Assembly: GCA_905208455.1 (NCBI GenBank)
Contig: CAJLPK010000031.1
Coordinates: 1-16,775 of the forward strand
DNA: 16,775 bases
Reading direction: 5' to 3'
Source of the DNA: an uncultured Bacillota bacterium
GTDB taxonomy: Bacteria; Bacillota; Clostridia; Christensenellales; QAND01
The position numbers and the translations under genes are program-made. Position 1 is the stretch's first letter; each line of letters begins with the position of its first letter. The notes beneath the pieces were generated by a model, which ran no database searches, was not told the DNA's origin, and saw only the letters and a list, made by a program, of their open reading frames with translations. Shown piece after piece: positions 6,948 to 13,991 of this stretch.

Positions 6948-8654
6948 TCAATGCTCATAGTGGTCAGGCAGGTCATTTTCAAACAAAACCACATCGCCCG
7001 GCCGGATCAAAGCGCCCAAAATCTCCGTTGCTTGATCTAAATTATCCCCTATAAATATATTTTCCTCAGGAAAACCCGCATTCAACAAACCTCTCTTAAT
7101 GGGAATCGCCCTGGTTTGCCCTACTAAAATAACAAATTGGCAAACCGCCGCCATTCTTTCTCCAAAGGCCTGGTTTTCTTCCTCTTCCTTTTCTCCCAAT
7201 TCTACCATACCAGGCGTTACGCAGATTTTCCTAAACTGCGTATACATGGAAAGCACCTCCATCGCCGCTTTGGTCCCATTGGGATTGCTGTTGAAAGCAT
7301 CGTCAATGACCAGCGTCCCGTTGTTGGGATTGATAAGCTGCAGCCTATGCTCTACCGGCTCCGCCTTTTGGATCCCGGCTGCGATTTGCTCCAGTGTCAA
7401 TCCCAATTCGTACGCGGCCGCTGCGCATCCCAAAACATTCATAATATTATGCTTTCCCAATAGCTGTGTCGTACAGTGCACACATTCCCCGCCCCGGATC
7501 TGCAGATCAAATTCGCTGCCAAAGGGGCCTACATCCAAATTCACAGCACGAACATCGCAGTCCTCCGTCAGCCCAAATAAGCATTTGGGCCCGGTATGCC
7601 CACGATACAGCTCCTCACACAGCGCCCCATCTGCCGGAAAAAAGGCCTTTCCATCCGCCGGAAGGCTCTGCATCAATTCATATTTGGTTTTCTGAATATT
7701 TTCTATGCTTCCAAAGGTCTCCAGATGCTGATTGCCTATACTGGTTAGTATGCCGTATTTCGGCTTTGCAATATCACAAAGCTCTCTGATCTCGCCACAG
7801 CGCCTGGCGCCCATTTCACAAACGAACACCTCATGCTTGTCGCTGAGCATTTCACGGATTACGCGCGTTACACCCATCGGTGTATTGTAGCTGCTGGGCG
7901 GCACCAGCACATCGTATTTTTCCTGTAAGATCGTGCCCAGCACAAATTTTGTGCTGGTCTTCCCATAACTGCCGGTAATGCCGACACGAACCAAATCGTC
8001 CCTGCTGTCTATGATGCGCACTGCATCCTCTATAAAGCGATGGTTGATTTTCTCTTCGGGCCTTTGCCTCAGCTTAGCCGCCAACGCAATCCACTGCGGC
8101 AACAGGCATACAGGCATCGCTGAAATCATCGATGCGACAAAGCATCCCAGCGAGGATACCGCCACGCTGCTGTCTATTGTCAGCGCAGTGACAGCCCATC
8201 CCAACAGAACACAGAATAAGGAAACGCCTGCTAAAACCATTCTGGTGCAGCGCTCCAGCCGTTTCATACGGTCTGTACGCACATATTCCTTCTTCTGCTT
8301 CTGCATTTTTTTCCGCTTGCCTGTCTCTAGGCAAACCGCAACAAACAAGCATAAAGCCAAGGCCCCTACCATCAAATTGCACAAAGCCGACTGCACGGCT
8401 GCTTGCAGGATAAACCCGCCCAGGCTCAGTGCCGCATAGGCCAGCGCATACCCCCAGGCCGGCCATACATCCATCCTGGCATTACGCTTTACAGAACGGT
8501 AGTATCCATCCATCTGATACGATTCCAGCTGAAGCAGGTGCAGAAAACGCTGCATATTGGCCTCGCTGGCCAAATATATCATCAGCGCAATAAAGCATGC
8601 GCCTAACAGTGTCCATCCCCATCCCAAAGCCACTAAGTTTGCGGTAAGGCTCAT
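6948..8654 (-). CDS. Membrane-embedded MurF-like Mur ligase (D-Ala-D-Ala-adding type fold)
   Basis: The C-terminal ~345 residues are a Mur ligase closest in motifs to MurF, which adds D-Ala-D-Ala to UDP-MurNAc-tripeptide. They show P-loop GITGSYGKTSTK (225-236), CEMGAR (279-284), SIGNQHLETFG (305-315), GKHNIMN (400-406), EHRLQ (435-439), DDAFNSNP (451-458) and the C-domain start PGMVELG (481-487). Instead of the ~100-residue N-terminal UMP-sugar-binding domain of soluble MurF, residues 1-200 hold about five hydrophobic spans (near 8-29, 65-88, 92-110, 137-158, 165-192) separated by basic loops (GKRKKMQKQKK). The ATG overlaps the hydrolase stop by four bases (ATGA), so translation is coupled. 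The neighbour is ddl, which supplies the dipeptide. Whether the acceptor is a soluble UDP-MurNAc peptide or a lipid-linked one cannot be told; a catalytic Mur ligase fold is secure. Confidence 0.85.
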   Translation of the reverse strand: MSLTANLVALGWGWTLLGACFIALMIYLASEANMQRFLHLLQLESYQMDGYYRSVKRNARMDVWPAWGYALAYAALSLGGFILQAAVQSALCNLMVGALALCLFVAVCLETGKRKKMQKQKKEYVRTDRMKRLERCTRMVLAGVSLFCVLLGWAVTALTIDSSVAVSSLGCFVASMISAMPVCLLPQWIALAAKLRQRPEEKINHRFIEDAVRIIDSRDDLVRVGITGSYGKTSTKFVLGTILQEKYDVLVPPSSYNTPMGVTRVIREMLSDKHEVFVCEMGARRCGEIRELCDIAKPKYGILTSIGNQHLETFGSIENIQKTKYELMQSLPADGKAFFPADGALCEELYRGHTGPKCLFGLTEDCDVRAVNLDVGPFGSEFDLQIRGGECVHCTTQLLGKHNIMNVLGCAAAAYELGLTLEQIAAGIQKAEPVEHRLQLINPNNGTLVIDDAFNSNPNGTKAAMEVLSMYTQFRKICVTPGMVELGEKEEEENQAFGERMAAVCQFVILVGQTRAIPIKRGLLNAGFPEENIFIGDNLDQATEILGALIRPGDVVLFENDLPDHYEH

Positions 8655-9433
8655 GTGTTCTCCTCACTTGTCAAAAAATAAATTACCACAGCCAAAAATT
8701 GTTCCAGCTGTTCCAGGTAGGCAAAATGTGTGCCCCCCTCAAGCTTTACAAGCCCTGCATCCGGAATCTTTTTTTCCATTAACTCGCCCATCCAAAGAGG
8801 CGTTTCGGTATCCTCCGTCCCCCATATCAGCAGCGTAGGCGCCTGGATCTTTTCCAAGCAGGGCGTCAAGTCTTCATTGACAACGTTGGAAAAAGTGCGG
8901 CGCATATGCTCCGGCAGCGCTTTATATTCGGGGCTTCCCGCATTTTCCACCCGTTTTTTTACATCGACTCCAAAAATCCTGTACAGTCCCACGCCCCACT
9001 TATGCTTTGCCATGCGCTTTGCCAGCTTATAGGCATACGTGCGGCGGTAATAAGCAAAGGTCCGTTTAGGCCGTATCCCCGCACCACCGGTAAATACGAG
9101 CTTGGAAAACAGCTTGGGTTCCTTGCTCGCTAATTTCAACGTCACACGGCATCCAAAGGAATGGGCAATTACATAACAGCCCTCCAGACCCATTTCTTTG
9201 ATGAAGTCGCGTACTGCATCCGCATAATCCTGTACCCGCCACGGCTCTTTCGGCATGCTGGACTGCCCGTGTCCCGGAAAATCAAGGGCATATACCGTAA
9301 AAAGGTTGGCCAGCCGAAGCGATACCGGCGCAAAGCTATCCGCGCAGCCGCCCCAGCCATGAAGCATCAAAACCGGCGGTCCCTGCCCCATGACCTTATA
9401 ATATATCTCTGTTTCTCCCACAGAAAAGACCAT
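8651..9433 (-). CDS. Alpha/beta-fold hydrolase in the MurF-like/Ddl cassette
   Basis: The 260-residue product is a typical soluble alpha/beta hydrolase. It has the oxyanion-hole loop LHGWGG (24-29), nucleophile Ser92 in AHSFG (first Gly of the usual GxSxG elbow replaced by Ala), Asp208 in WGTEDTETP, and His236 in GGTHFAYLE. There is no signal peptide, so it is cytoplasmic. A basic cap region (residues ~120-165, KRTFAYYRRTYAYKLAKR) could face acidic substrate or membrane. Substrate unknown; the fold covers esterases, peptidases, thioesterases and others. It is the first gene of the cassette, shares a four-base overlap with the MurF-like gene, and sits 43 bases after rimI behind an extended -10 box. 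Start: ATG with AGGAA about 6 bases upstream. Confidence 0.9.
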   Translation of the reverse strand: MVFSVGETEIYYKVMGQGPPVLMLHGWGGCADSFAPVSLRLANLFTVYALDFPGHGQSSMPKEPWRVQDYADAVRDFIKEMGLEGCYVIAHSFGCRVTLKLASKEPKLFSKLVFTGGAGIRPKRTFAYYRRTYAYKLAKRMAKHKWGVGLYRIFGVDVKKRVENAGSPEYKALPEHMRRTFSNVVNEDLTPCLEKIQAPTLLIWGTEDTETPLWMGELMEKKIPDAGLVKLEGGTHFAYLEQLEQFLAVVIYFLTSEENT

Positions 9434-9463
9434 TGTATTCCTGCTTTCAAACTATAATGTAAT

Positions 9464-9472
9464 ATTATAACA
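9464..9472 (-). promoter_or_regulatory. Extended -10 promoter for the hydrolase/MurF-like/ddl cassette
   Basis: On the minus strand the sequence is TGTTATAAT, a perfect extended -10 box, about 30 bases before the hydrolase ATG, in the only AT-rich gap between rimI and the hydrolase. No good -35 hexamer lies 17 bases upstream, as is usual for extended -10 promoters. A second partly matching AT box follows, forming a small inverted repeat (TATAAT / ATTATA). Confidence 0.55.
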
Positions 9473-9476
9473 TATG

Positions 9477-9935
9477 TCAGCGAGCTTTGGGGTATGGCAA
9501 TGAAGAAAGCCACAGGATCAATGCATCCTCTCCGTTGTCGGAATAATAGTGCCTGCGGCGCCCCTGTTCCTTCATCCCGAATGAATGATACAAAGCCAAA
9601 GCAGCTTCGTTGCTGGGGCGCACTTCCAAAGTCAGGCTCTCTACGCCTTCCTCGGCTGCCTTTTCCAGCACATAGCCAAATAACTGCTTGCCGATGCCCT
9701 GTCTGCGCCGGGCAGGGCTCACCGCTACATTGGTCACATGCGCTTGCTCCAGAACCCTCCAGTATCCCATATAAGCTATCAATGCATCCCCGTCAAACGC
9801 ACCATGGTAACGCGCTAAGTCGTTATGCACGATATCCTGGTACAGTGAGGCCTCGCTCCACGGCACGGAAAAGCATGCTTGCTCCAATCTGGCAACCTGG
9901 GGGACATCTGCCTTTTCAAGCCTTCGCAGCTTCAT
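9477..9935 (-). CDS. rimI: Ribosomal-protein alanine N-acetyltransferase RimI family
   Basis: This GNAT enzyme transfers acetyl from acetyl-CoA to a protein N-terminus, classically that of ribosomal protein S18. The 152-residue product has the family's PWSEASL start region (25-31), the acetyl-CoA pyrophosphate loop RRRQGIGKQL (76-85), TLEVRPSNEAALALY (102-116, with the catalytic-type Glu and the Asn) and the closing Tyr region RRRHYY (126-131). The ATG at 9933-9935 is chosen over the upstream ATG at 10043 because AAGGAGAGG lies just upstream and the protein then begins as RimI does; the longer form would run deep inside tsaB. It overlaps the tsaB end by 20 bases, so the two are translationally linked. 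Substrate assignment is by family and neighbourhood. Confidence 0.92.
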   Translation of the reverse strand: MKLRRLEKADVPQVARLEQACFSVPWSEASLYQDIVHNDLARYHGAFDGDALIAYMGYWRVLEQAHVTNVAVSPARRRQGIGKQLFGYVLEKAAEEGVESLTLEVRPSNEAALALYHSFGMKEQGRRRHYYSDNGEDALILWLSSLPYPKAR

Positions 9936-10617
9936 TTTGCCTCTCCTTGGCCAGCCGTTCTCGCTCAGCCTGCGAAATACGCAGATAATTTGGCTGCACA
10001 GCAAAAGCATCCTTCCAATATACCTGGGGGCTTTTGGCTGCAATCAGCGCCGCCGTACAGGCTTGCTGAATACGATCCGGCTCCGGCAGAATCACGGCAC
10101 GGTCTCCCAGCTTCTCTCTGATCTCCTTTTCGTATACACGTACCGCATCCCCTGCAAAGCAAGCTCTCTCACCACTTTTTTCAACGGCCTCTAAAAAATC
10201 CTTCAACGGCATTGCGCCTTCGGGCACCACGATTCTTTGCCCGCATCGGGCCGCCCCGTAAACCTCTTTTCTCCGGGCGTCCATTACCGCACAATGCAAC
10301 GGCGCCCTGTCCGCCTGGTCCATCAGCACCTCTAGGGTGCTGATACCGATCAAAGGCAAGGACAAAGCCTGTGACATTGCCTTTGCCATGGATACACCGA
10401 TGCGAATGCCTGTAAAGCTTCCGGGGCCATTCGTTATGGCGATGCCTGTCAGCATATGGGGGGACAGCCCTGCCTTTTGCATGGCTTGCTCGATCAGCGT
10501 TTGTATCTTCTGGCTGTGCGTATGCCCATCCTCTAAAAAGGCTTGGTAAACCTCCCCTTTGCTGTATACGGCAGCGCTTGCTGCCGGCCCGGTCGTATCG
10601 ATCGCTAAAATTCGCAT
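9916..10617 (-). CDS. tsaB: tRNA t6A biosynthesis protein TsaB
   Basis: TsaB is the inactive ASKHA-fold partner that holds TsaD in the TsaB-TsaD-TsaE complex making N6-threonylcarbamoyladenosine at position 37 of ANN-decoding tRNAs. The 233-residue product begins with the family's MRILAIDTT, then HSQKI (34-38) and the strongly conserved segment NGPGSFTGIRIGVSMAKA (63-80). MDARRKEVY (112-120) is the typical second strand region. The C-terminal tail is a charged helix. The ATG at 10615-10617 lies inside the end of tsaE (13-base overlap). TsaD, which often follows in this order, is absent here: rimI is followed by the hydrolase. Confidence 0.95.
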   Translation of the reverse strand: MRILAIDTTGPAASAAVYSKGEVYQAFLEDGHTHSQKIQTLIEQAMQKAGLSPHMLTGIAITNGPGSFTGIRIGVSMAKAMSQALSLPLIGISTLEVLMDQADRAPLHCAVMDARRKEVYGAARCGQRIVVPEGAMPLKDFLEAVEKSGERACFAGDAVRVYEKEIREKLGDRAVILPEPDRIQQACTAALIAAKSPQVYWKDAFAVQPNYLRISQAERERLAKERQNEAAKA

Positions 10618-11063
10618 GCAAATGCCTCCTGAAGCTGCTGCTCCAACTCTTCTTCTGCCAGAATGAAAAATGTTCTCTGCTCCAGCCCTGTTTGTTCAAT
10701 CGAAATTGTGATATCCGGAATCTCCCATCCCTCCAGCACATCCGGCCATTCTATTAGGCAGATGCCCGGCCTTTGAAAATATTCCTCCAGGCCTAACTCC
10801 TCCGCCGGATGGTCCAATAGACGGTATAGATCCATATGCACAAGAACTCCTCTTTTGCCCTGGTATTCATTGACCAGCGTAAAAGTGGGGGACGATACAT
10901 TGCCTTCTACGCCAAGCCCCTGCGCCACGCCCCTAGCAAACGCCGTCTTGCCCGCGCCTAGGCCCCCTTTGAGGAATACCAAACAGCGGCCCGGCACAGT
11001 CTTAGCAAAGCAGCGGCCTATACGCTCGGTTTTATGCTCGTTTTCAGATACAATCGTAATCAT
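10605..11063 (-). CDS. tsaE: tRNA t6A biosynthesis ATPase TsaE
   Basis: TsaE is the small P-loop ATPase that drives cycles of the TsaBD complex. The 152-residue product has Walker A GGLGAGKT (33-40), the family's SSPTFTLVNEY (57-67), HMDLYRL (76-82) and LIEWPD (103-108), in the standard order and length. It starts 9 bases after the yitT-like gene, with only a weak GAGAAAAG upstream, so its translation may depend on the gene before it. It overlaps tsaB by 13 bases. Confidence 0.95.
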   Translation of the reverse strand: MITIVSENEHKTERIGRCFAKTVPGRCLVFLKGGLGAGKTAFARGVAQGLGVEGNVSSPTFTLVNEYQGKRGVLVHMDLYRLLDHPAEELGLEEYFQRPGICLIEWPDVLEGWEIPDITISIEQTGLEQRTFFILAEEELEQQLQEAFACEF

Positions 11064-11072
11064 AGTCTTTTC

Positions 11073-11915
11073 TCAGTGTGAAGCGGGAGGAGCAAATCCT
11101 TCTCCCAGCACTTCGCGCGCATCTACCACCAAGACAAAGGCATCTTTGTCGATGGTATGCACAATCGTTTTTAGTTTGATAACCTCATTAGAGTTTTCCA
11201 GCACGATCAGCAGCACATCCTTCGGCTCACCGCTATACATCCCTGTTGCCGATAGGTTGGTAACACCGCGTTCCATATCATACAAAACCTTATCTGAAAT
11301 CTCTTTTGCATGGTTCGTAATGACATAAATGGACTTTGCGCCTGATAGCCCCTCCAGAACAAGATCCAGCATTTTGCTTGAGATATACAACGCGATAAAC
11401 GCAAACAAGGAAATCTCAATGCCGAATACCACAGCGCTGAAAATAACGACCAAGCAGTCTACTGCAAAGATCATCCAGGCAAGGTTTACCTGCGGCAGCG
11501 CAGAATGGAGCAGCTGCCCCAGCAATGCCGTGCCCCCTGTGTTTCCGCCAGCTTTTATAATAAGCCCCAGGCCTACGCCCTGTACAATACCGCCAAAAAT
11601 GCTGGCAAGCATGATATCATTTGTAATCACCGGCGCCGGCACATAGTCCGTAAAAATGCTGGAAATAGCCACTGCATACACGGAGTAAAGAAGAAAGCTT
11701 GTCCCATATTTTTTCCAGGCGATGAGGAAAAGAGGCAGATCCATTAGAAATATCACTGTGCCAGCCGGCCAATGAAATAAATAATAAAATACCGTTCCTA
11801 ATCCGCTGAAACCTCCTGGTGCAATTTTGTTTGGAATAAAAAACATTGTCATGGCAAACCCCATCAAGGCGCCGCCAATGGCAATAATGATAAGGTTTTT
11901 GATCACCTGCTTCAT
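11073..11915 (-). CDS. YitT family integral membrane protein
   Basis: The 280-residue product has an N-terminal membrane domain with five or six hydrophobic spans (about residues 5-28, 40-67, 73-90, 103-122, 145-185) carrying the family's IAPGGFSGLGTVFYYL and IKAGGNTGGTALLGQLL. A soluble C-terminal domain follows (about 195-275, SIYVITNHAKEISDKVL onward), as in YitT/YebE/YpjC-type proteins. Transport substrate and role are unknown in general. The ATG at 11913-11915 starts the conserved MKQVIK head; AAAGGA is directly adjacent to it and a better-spaced GGGAG lies further upstream. It precedes tsaE by 9 bases. A candidate promoter lies across the mazF stop codon upstream. Confidence 0.88.
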   Translation of the reverse strand: MKQVIKNLIIIAIGGALMGFAMTMFFIPNKIAPGGFSGLGTVFYYLFHWPAGTVIFLMDLPLFLIAWKKYGTSFLLYSVYAVAISSIFTDYVPAPVITNDIMLASIFGGIVQGVGLGLIIKAGGNTGGTALLGQLLHSALPQVNLAWMIFAVDCLVVIFSAVVFGIEISLFAFIALYISSKMLDLVLEGLSGAKSIYVITNHAKEISDKVLYDMERGVTNLSATGMYSGEPKDVLLIVLENSNEVIKLKTIVHTIDKDAFVLVVDAREVLGEGFAPPASH

Positions 11916-11952
11916 TCCTTTGATCCACTCCCTTCCATAAAAATCAGACGCA

Positions 11953-11979
11953 AAAATAGGAGGGCTTGTATGCCCTCCT
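11953..11979 (-). terminator. Terminator of mazF
   Basis: An 8-bp GC-rich stem, AGGAGGGC (11958-11965) with GCCCTCCT (11972-11979), has a 6-base loop and is followed on the minus strand by TATTTTTG. It lies 15 bases after the mazF stop codon and 38 bases before the yitT-like start. Confidence 0.85.
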
Positions 11980-11983
11980 GCCT

Positions 11984-12012
11984 ATTATATCATGCTAAAG
12001 GCTTTCCGTAAA
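11984..12012 (-). promoter_or_regulatory. Candidate promoter for the yitT-like/tsaEB/rimI operon
   Basis: On the minus strand: TTTACG (12012-12007), a 17-base spacer, and a perfect TATAAT (11989-11984). The -35 box lies in the last codons of mazF. The predicted start, about 7 bases past the -10, falls near 11977, inside the first arm of the mazF terminator stem. Confidence 0.45.
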
Positions 12013-12345
12013 ACCCAAGCTTACCGTAAGCGCCATATCTAATTCCCGGATTTTTTTCTGCGCCAAGCATCCAATTTTTTCAATGAGTCTGGATTTATCC
12101 AGTGTTCGGATCTGTTCCAATAGGATAATGGAAGGCTTTTTCAGCCCGCTCTCCTCCGGCATTACGCGAATATGGGTGGGTAGGTTCGGCTTGGTTTTGC
12201 TGGAAGTGATCGCAGCAACGATTACCGTCGGCGAAAATTTGTTGCCCTTATTGTTTTGTACAACGACAACGGGCCTGATCCCTCCCTGTTCACTACCAAC
12301 CACAGGAGAGAGCTTTGCCAGATAGATGTCACCTCTTTGAATCAT
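11995..12345 (-). CDS. mazF: MazF/NdoA-type endoribonuclease toxin, no antitoxin adjacent
   Basis: MazF-type toxins cut single-stranded mRNA at short sequence motifs, halting translation. The 116-residue product is the same length as B. subtilis NdoA and follows it closely: MIQRGDIYLAKLSPVVGSEQ, then GGIRP with Arg24, and AAITSSK with Thr47, matching the catalytic Arg25 and Thr48 of that enzyme; LLEQIRT (75-81) is also conserved. The ATG at 12343-12345 is chosen because AGGTG lies 6 bases upstream; the in-frame GTG at 12352-12354 is itself part of that ribosome site. No MazE-like gene precedes it: the 112 bases to nnr hold only a terminator and a short inverted repeat. It ends in its own terminator. 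The toxin appears intact. Confidence 0.92.
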   Translation of the reverse strand: MIQRGDIYLAKLSPVVGSEQGGIRPVVVVQNNKGNKFSPTVIVAAITSSKTKPNLPTHIRVMPEESGLKKPSIILLEQIRTLDKSRLIEKIGCLAQKKIRELDMALTVSLGFTESL

Positions 12346-12369
12346 CTCATTCACCTGCGTTTATTCTTT

Positions 12370-12384
12370 TGTAGATACACTACA
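12370..12384. repeat. Short inverted repeat upstream of mazF
   Basis: TGTAG and CTACA form a 5-bp inverted repeat with a 5-base spacer, 25 bases before the mazF ATG. The position suits an operator or the start region of the mazF transcript. The arms are short, so chance is possible. Confidence 0.3.
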
Positions 12385-12425
12385 TAGTACGCAGGATCGG
12401 CCGCCCCCGTGCCTGTCTGCCAATC

Positions 12426-12451
12426 AAAAAGGAGGCAGGTCCGCCTCCTTT
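12426..12451 (-). terminator. Terminator of the recX-birA-P1 peptidase-nnr operon
   Basis: A 9-bp stem, AAAGGAGGC (12428-12436) with GCCTCCTTT (12443-12451), has a 6-base loop and is followed on the minus strand by TTTTTGATT. It starts 6 bases after the nnr stop codon and separates nnr from mazF. Confidence 0.88.
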
Positions 12452-12457
12452 CTTTAT

Positions 12458-13969
12458 TTATCTGTTTTCCAGCTCAATAAACACACGCGGCAGCATTTCT
12501 ATCGTATCGGTCGGCAGCATAGAAACATCGCCGTAAGCTTCTTGGGCCAATTCTCCTGCCCTTCCGCAAATATAAGCCGCCATACAGGCCGAGTCAAAGG
12601 CGCTGTGCCCCTGTGCCAGCATACTGCCCATGCACCCTGCCAGCACATCGCCGCTGCCTCCTTTCGCCATGCCGGCACAGCCGCTTGTTACCACTGCTGT
12701 ATACCTAGGCCCGGCGATAATGGTGCTTGCGTTTTTACATAACACCACCGCGCCCGTGCTCATCGCCAACACCTCGGCTGCATGCATTGCATCCATCAAA
12801 ACAGCGCTGGTATCCGTTTGCAGCAAACGTGCCAGTTCCGCTGGATGCGGCGTTAGGATCACTTCGCCGTGTAAATAAGGCCATGCCTGCTTGCCTGCCT
12901 TTGCGAGTGCATTCAGCGCATCTGCATCTATAACACAAGGTTTTTTTGTTTGCAGGGCCTGGAACACGACCGGCCAAACCCCCTTGCTTTTTCCCATCCC
13001 GCAGCCGATTGCCAATGCCGTTGCGCCCTCAAAGTGCGTTTCCAGTTCTTTTCTGCAGGGGGCATAGCCGCCATTGTCCTCCGGAAGCGCACGCACCAAC
13101 GCACAGGGAAGCTGGTTCCTGTACCCCGCAGCCGTTGTCCGAGGGCTGGCCATCCCCAAAAGCCCAACCCCGCTGCGCAGTGCCGAGCGCGCGCATAGCT
13201 CTCCCGCCCCATACATGCCATCAGAGCCTACGACAAGCGCCAGCTTCCCATATGTCCCTTTGTGAGAAAACCGATCTCTTTTCAAGCTGGGAAAAGCTTC
13301 CGGCTGTACGACAAAGCGCAGCCTTTGCGCCCTATATTCCGTTTGAAACGGACGCAGCAGCCGTACCTGCCCCGCATGCTTTGCCCCCGGGTAAAGCAGT
13401 ACGCCGGGCTTATGCCCCATCAATGAATAAGTAATATCTGCGCATACCGCCGGCCCCTTCACCATGCCTGTATCCGGAAATACGCCTGTGGGTATATCTA
13501 TACTTACAACCAGTGCATTGGTTTTCTGCGCATTGATGCATTCAATGGCTTTCGCCAGCAGCCCCTGCACAGGACGATTGCTGCCAGCGCCTAACAGAGC
13601 ATCCACTACAATCCCCTGCTTCATATCCAACTGCTCCGGGATCTGTGCCTCGCTTTCAATTTCCTTGGCCTCTATCCCAGACTGGACTACAGCCTCATAC
13701 AGGCTTCTCATCATGGAGCTCACTGCGCGCTCATGGAAAAATAGTACGCTTACTTTTCTCGTCCTTGCCAGCAAAAGCGCGGCAGACAGGCCATCAGCGC
13801 CATTATTTCCCGCCCCGCAAAAAATCCAAACCGGGCCCTTTGGCAACCCTTCTATCTGGCCGGCAATCGCCTCGCCCGCCTTTTCTATCAGAGATAAAAG
13901 CTCCGTCCCCTTTTGGGTGGCTTGGCGGTCCATCTCTTTGATTTCGTTTCCTGTATAGATCAGCTCCAT
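12458..13969 (-). CDS. nnr: Bifunctional NAD(P)H-hydrate repair enzyme (epimerase + ADP-dependent dehydratase)
   Basis: The enzyme repairs NADHX and NADPHX. The N-terminal YjeF_N domain epimerises the R form and the C-terminal ribokinase-like domain dehydrates the S form using ADP. In the 503-residue product, residues 1-215 are the epimerase (nucleotide loop GAGNNGADG at 52-60, VVDALLG with D123, SIDIPTGV 157-163). Residues 225-500 are the dehydratase (HKGTYGKL, GSDGMYGAG 248-256, IDADALNAL 347-355, LTPHPAE 372-378, GGSGDVLAG 437-445). The usual GNNGGDG reads GNNGADG. The ATG at 13967-13969 begins the family's normal N-terminus; an in-frame ATG at 14023 would add 18 residues and overlap the peptidase gene, and neither has a strong ribosome site. 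It ends the recX operon. Confidence 0.93.
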   Translation of the reverse strand: MELIYTGNEIKEMDRQATQKGTELLSLIEKAGEAIAGQIEGLPKGPVWIFCGAGNNGADGLSAALLLARTRKVSVLFFHERAVSSMMRSLYEAVVQSGIEAKEIESEAQIPEQLDMKQGIVVDALLGAGSNRPVQGLLAKAIECINAQKTNALVVSIDIPTGVFPDTGMVKGPAVCADITYSLMGHKPGVLLYPGAKHAGQVRLLRPFQTEYRAQRLRFVVQPEAFPSLKRDRFSHKGTYGKLALVVGSDGMYGAGELCARSALRSGVGLLGMASPRTTAAGYRNQLPCALVRALPEDNGGYAPCRKELETHFEGATALAIGCGMGKSKGVWPVVFQALQTKKPCVIDADALNALAKAGKQAWPYLHGEVILTPHPAELARLLQTDTSAVLMDAMHAAEVLAMSTGAVVLCKNASTIIAGPRYTAVVTSGCAGMAKGGSGDVLAGCMGSMLAQGHSAFDSACMAAYICGRAGELAQEAYGDVSMLPTDTIEMLPRVFIELENR

Positions 13970-13991
13970 CTTTTGGCCCCCGCTCCCTTCT

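Noticed and set aside
9935..10043. Longer RimI start at 10043
   Set aside because: It would add 36 residues unrelated to the GNAT fold, coded within tsaB, while a strong ribosome site lies before the ATG at 9933-9935.
12355..12457. Possible short antitoxin reading frame between nnr and mazF
   Set aside because: A frame ending next to mazF is open on the minus strand, but it runs through the nnr terminator and has no start codon with a ribosome site; the only starts give about ten codons.
12946..13434. Long open frames on the + strand opposite nnr
   Set aside because: They are mirrors of a well-conserved gene in GC-rich codons, with no ribosome site and no recognisable protein features.
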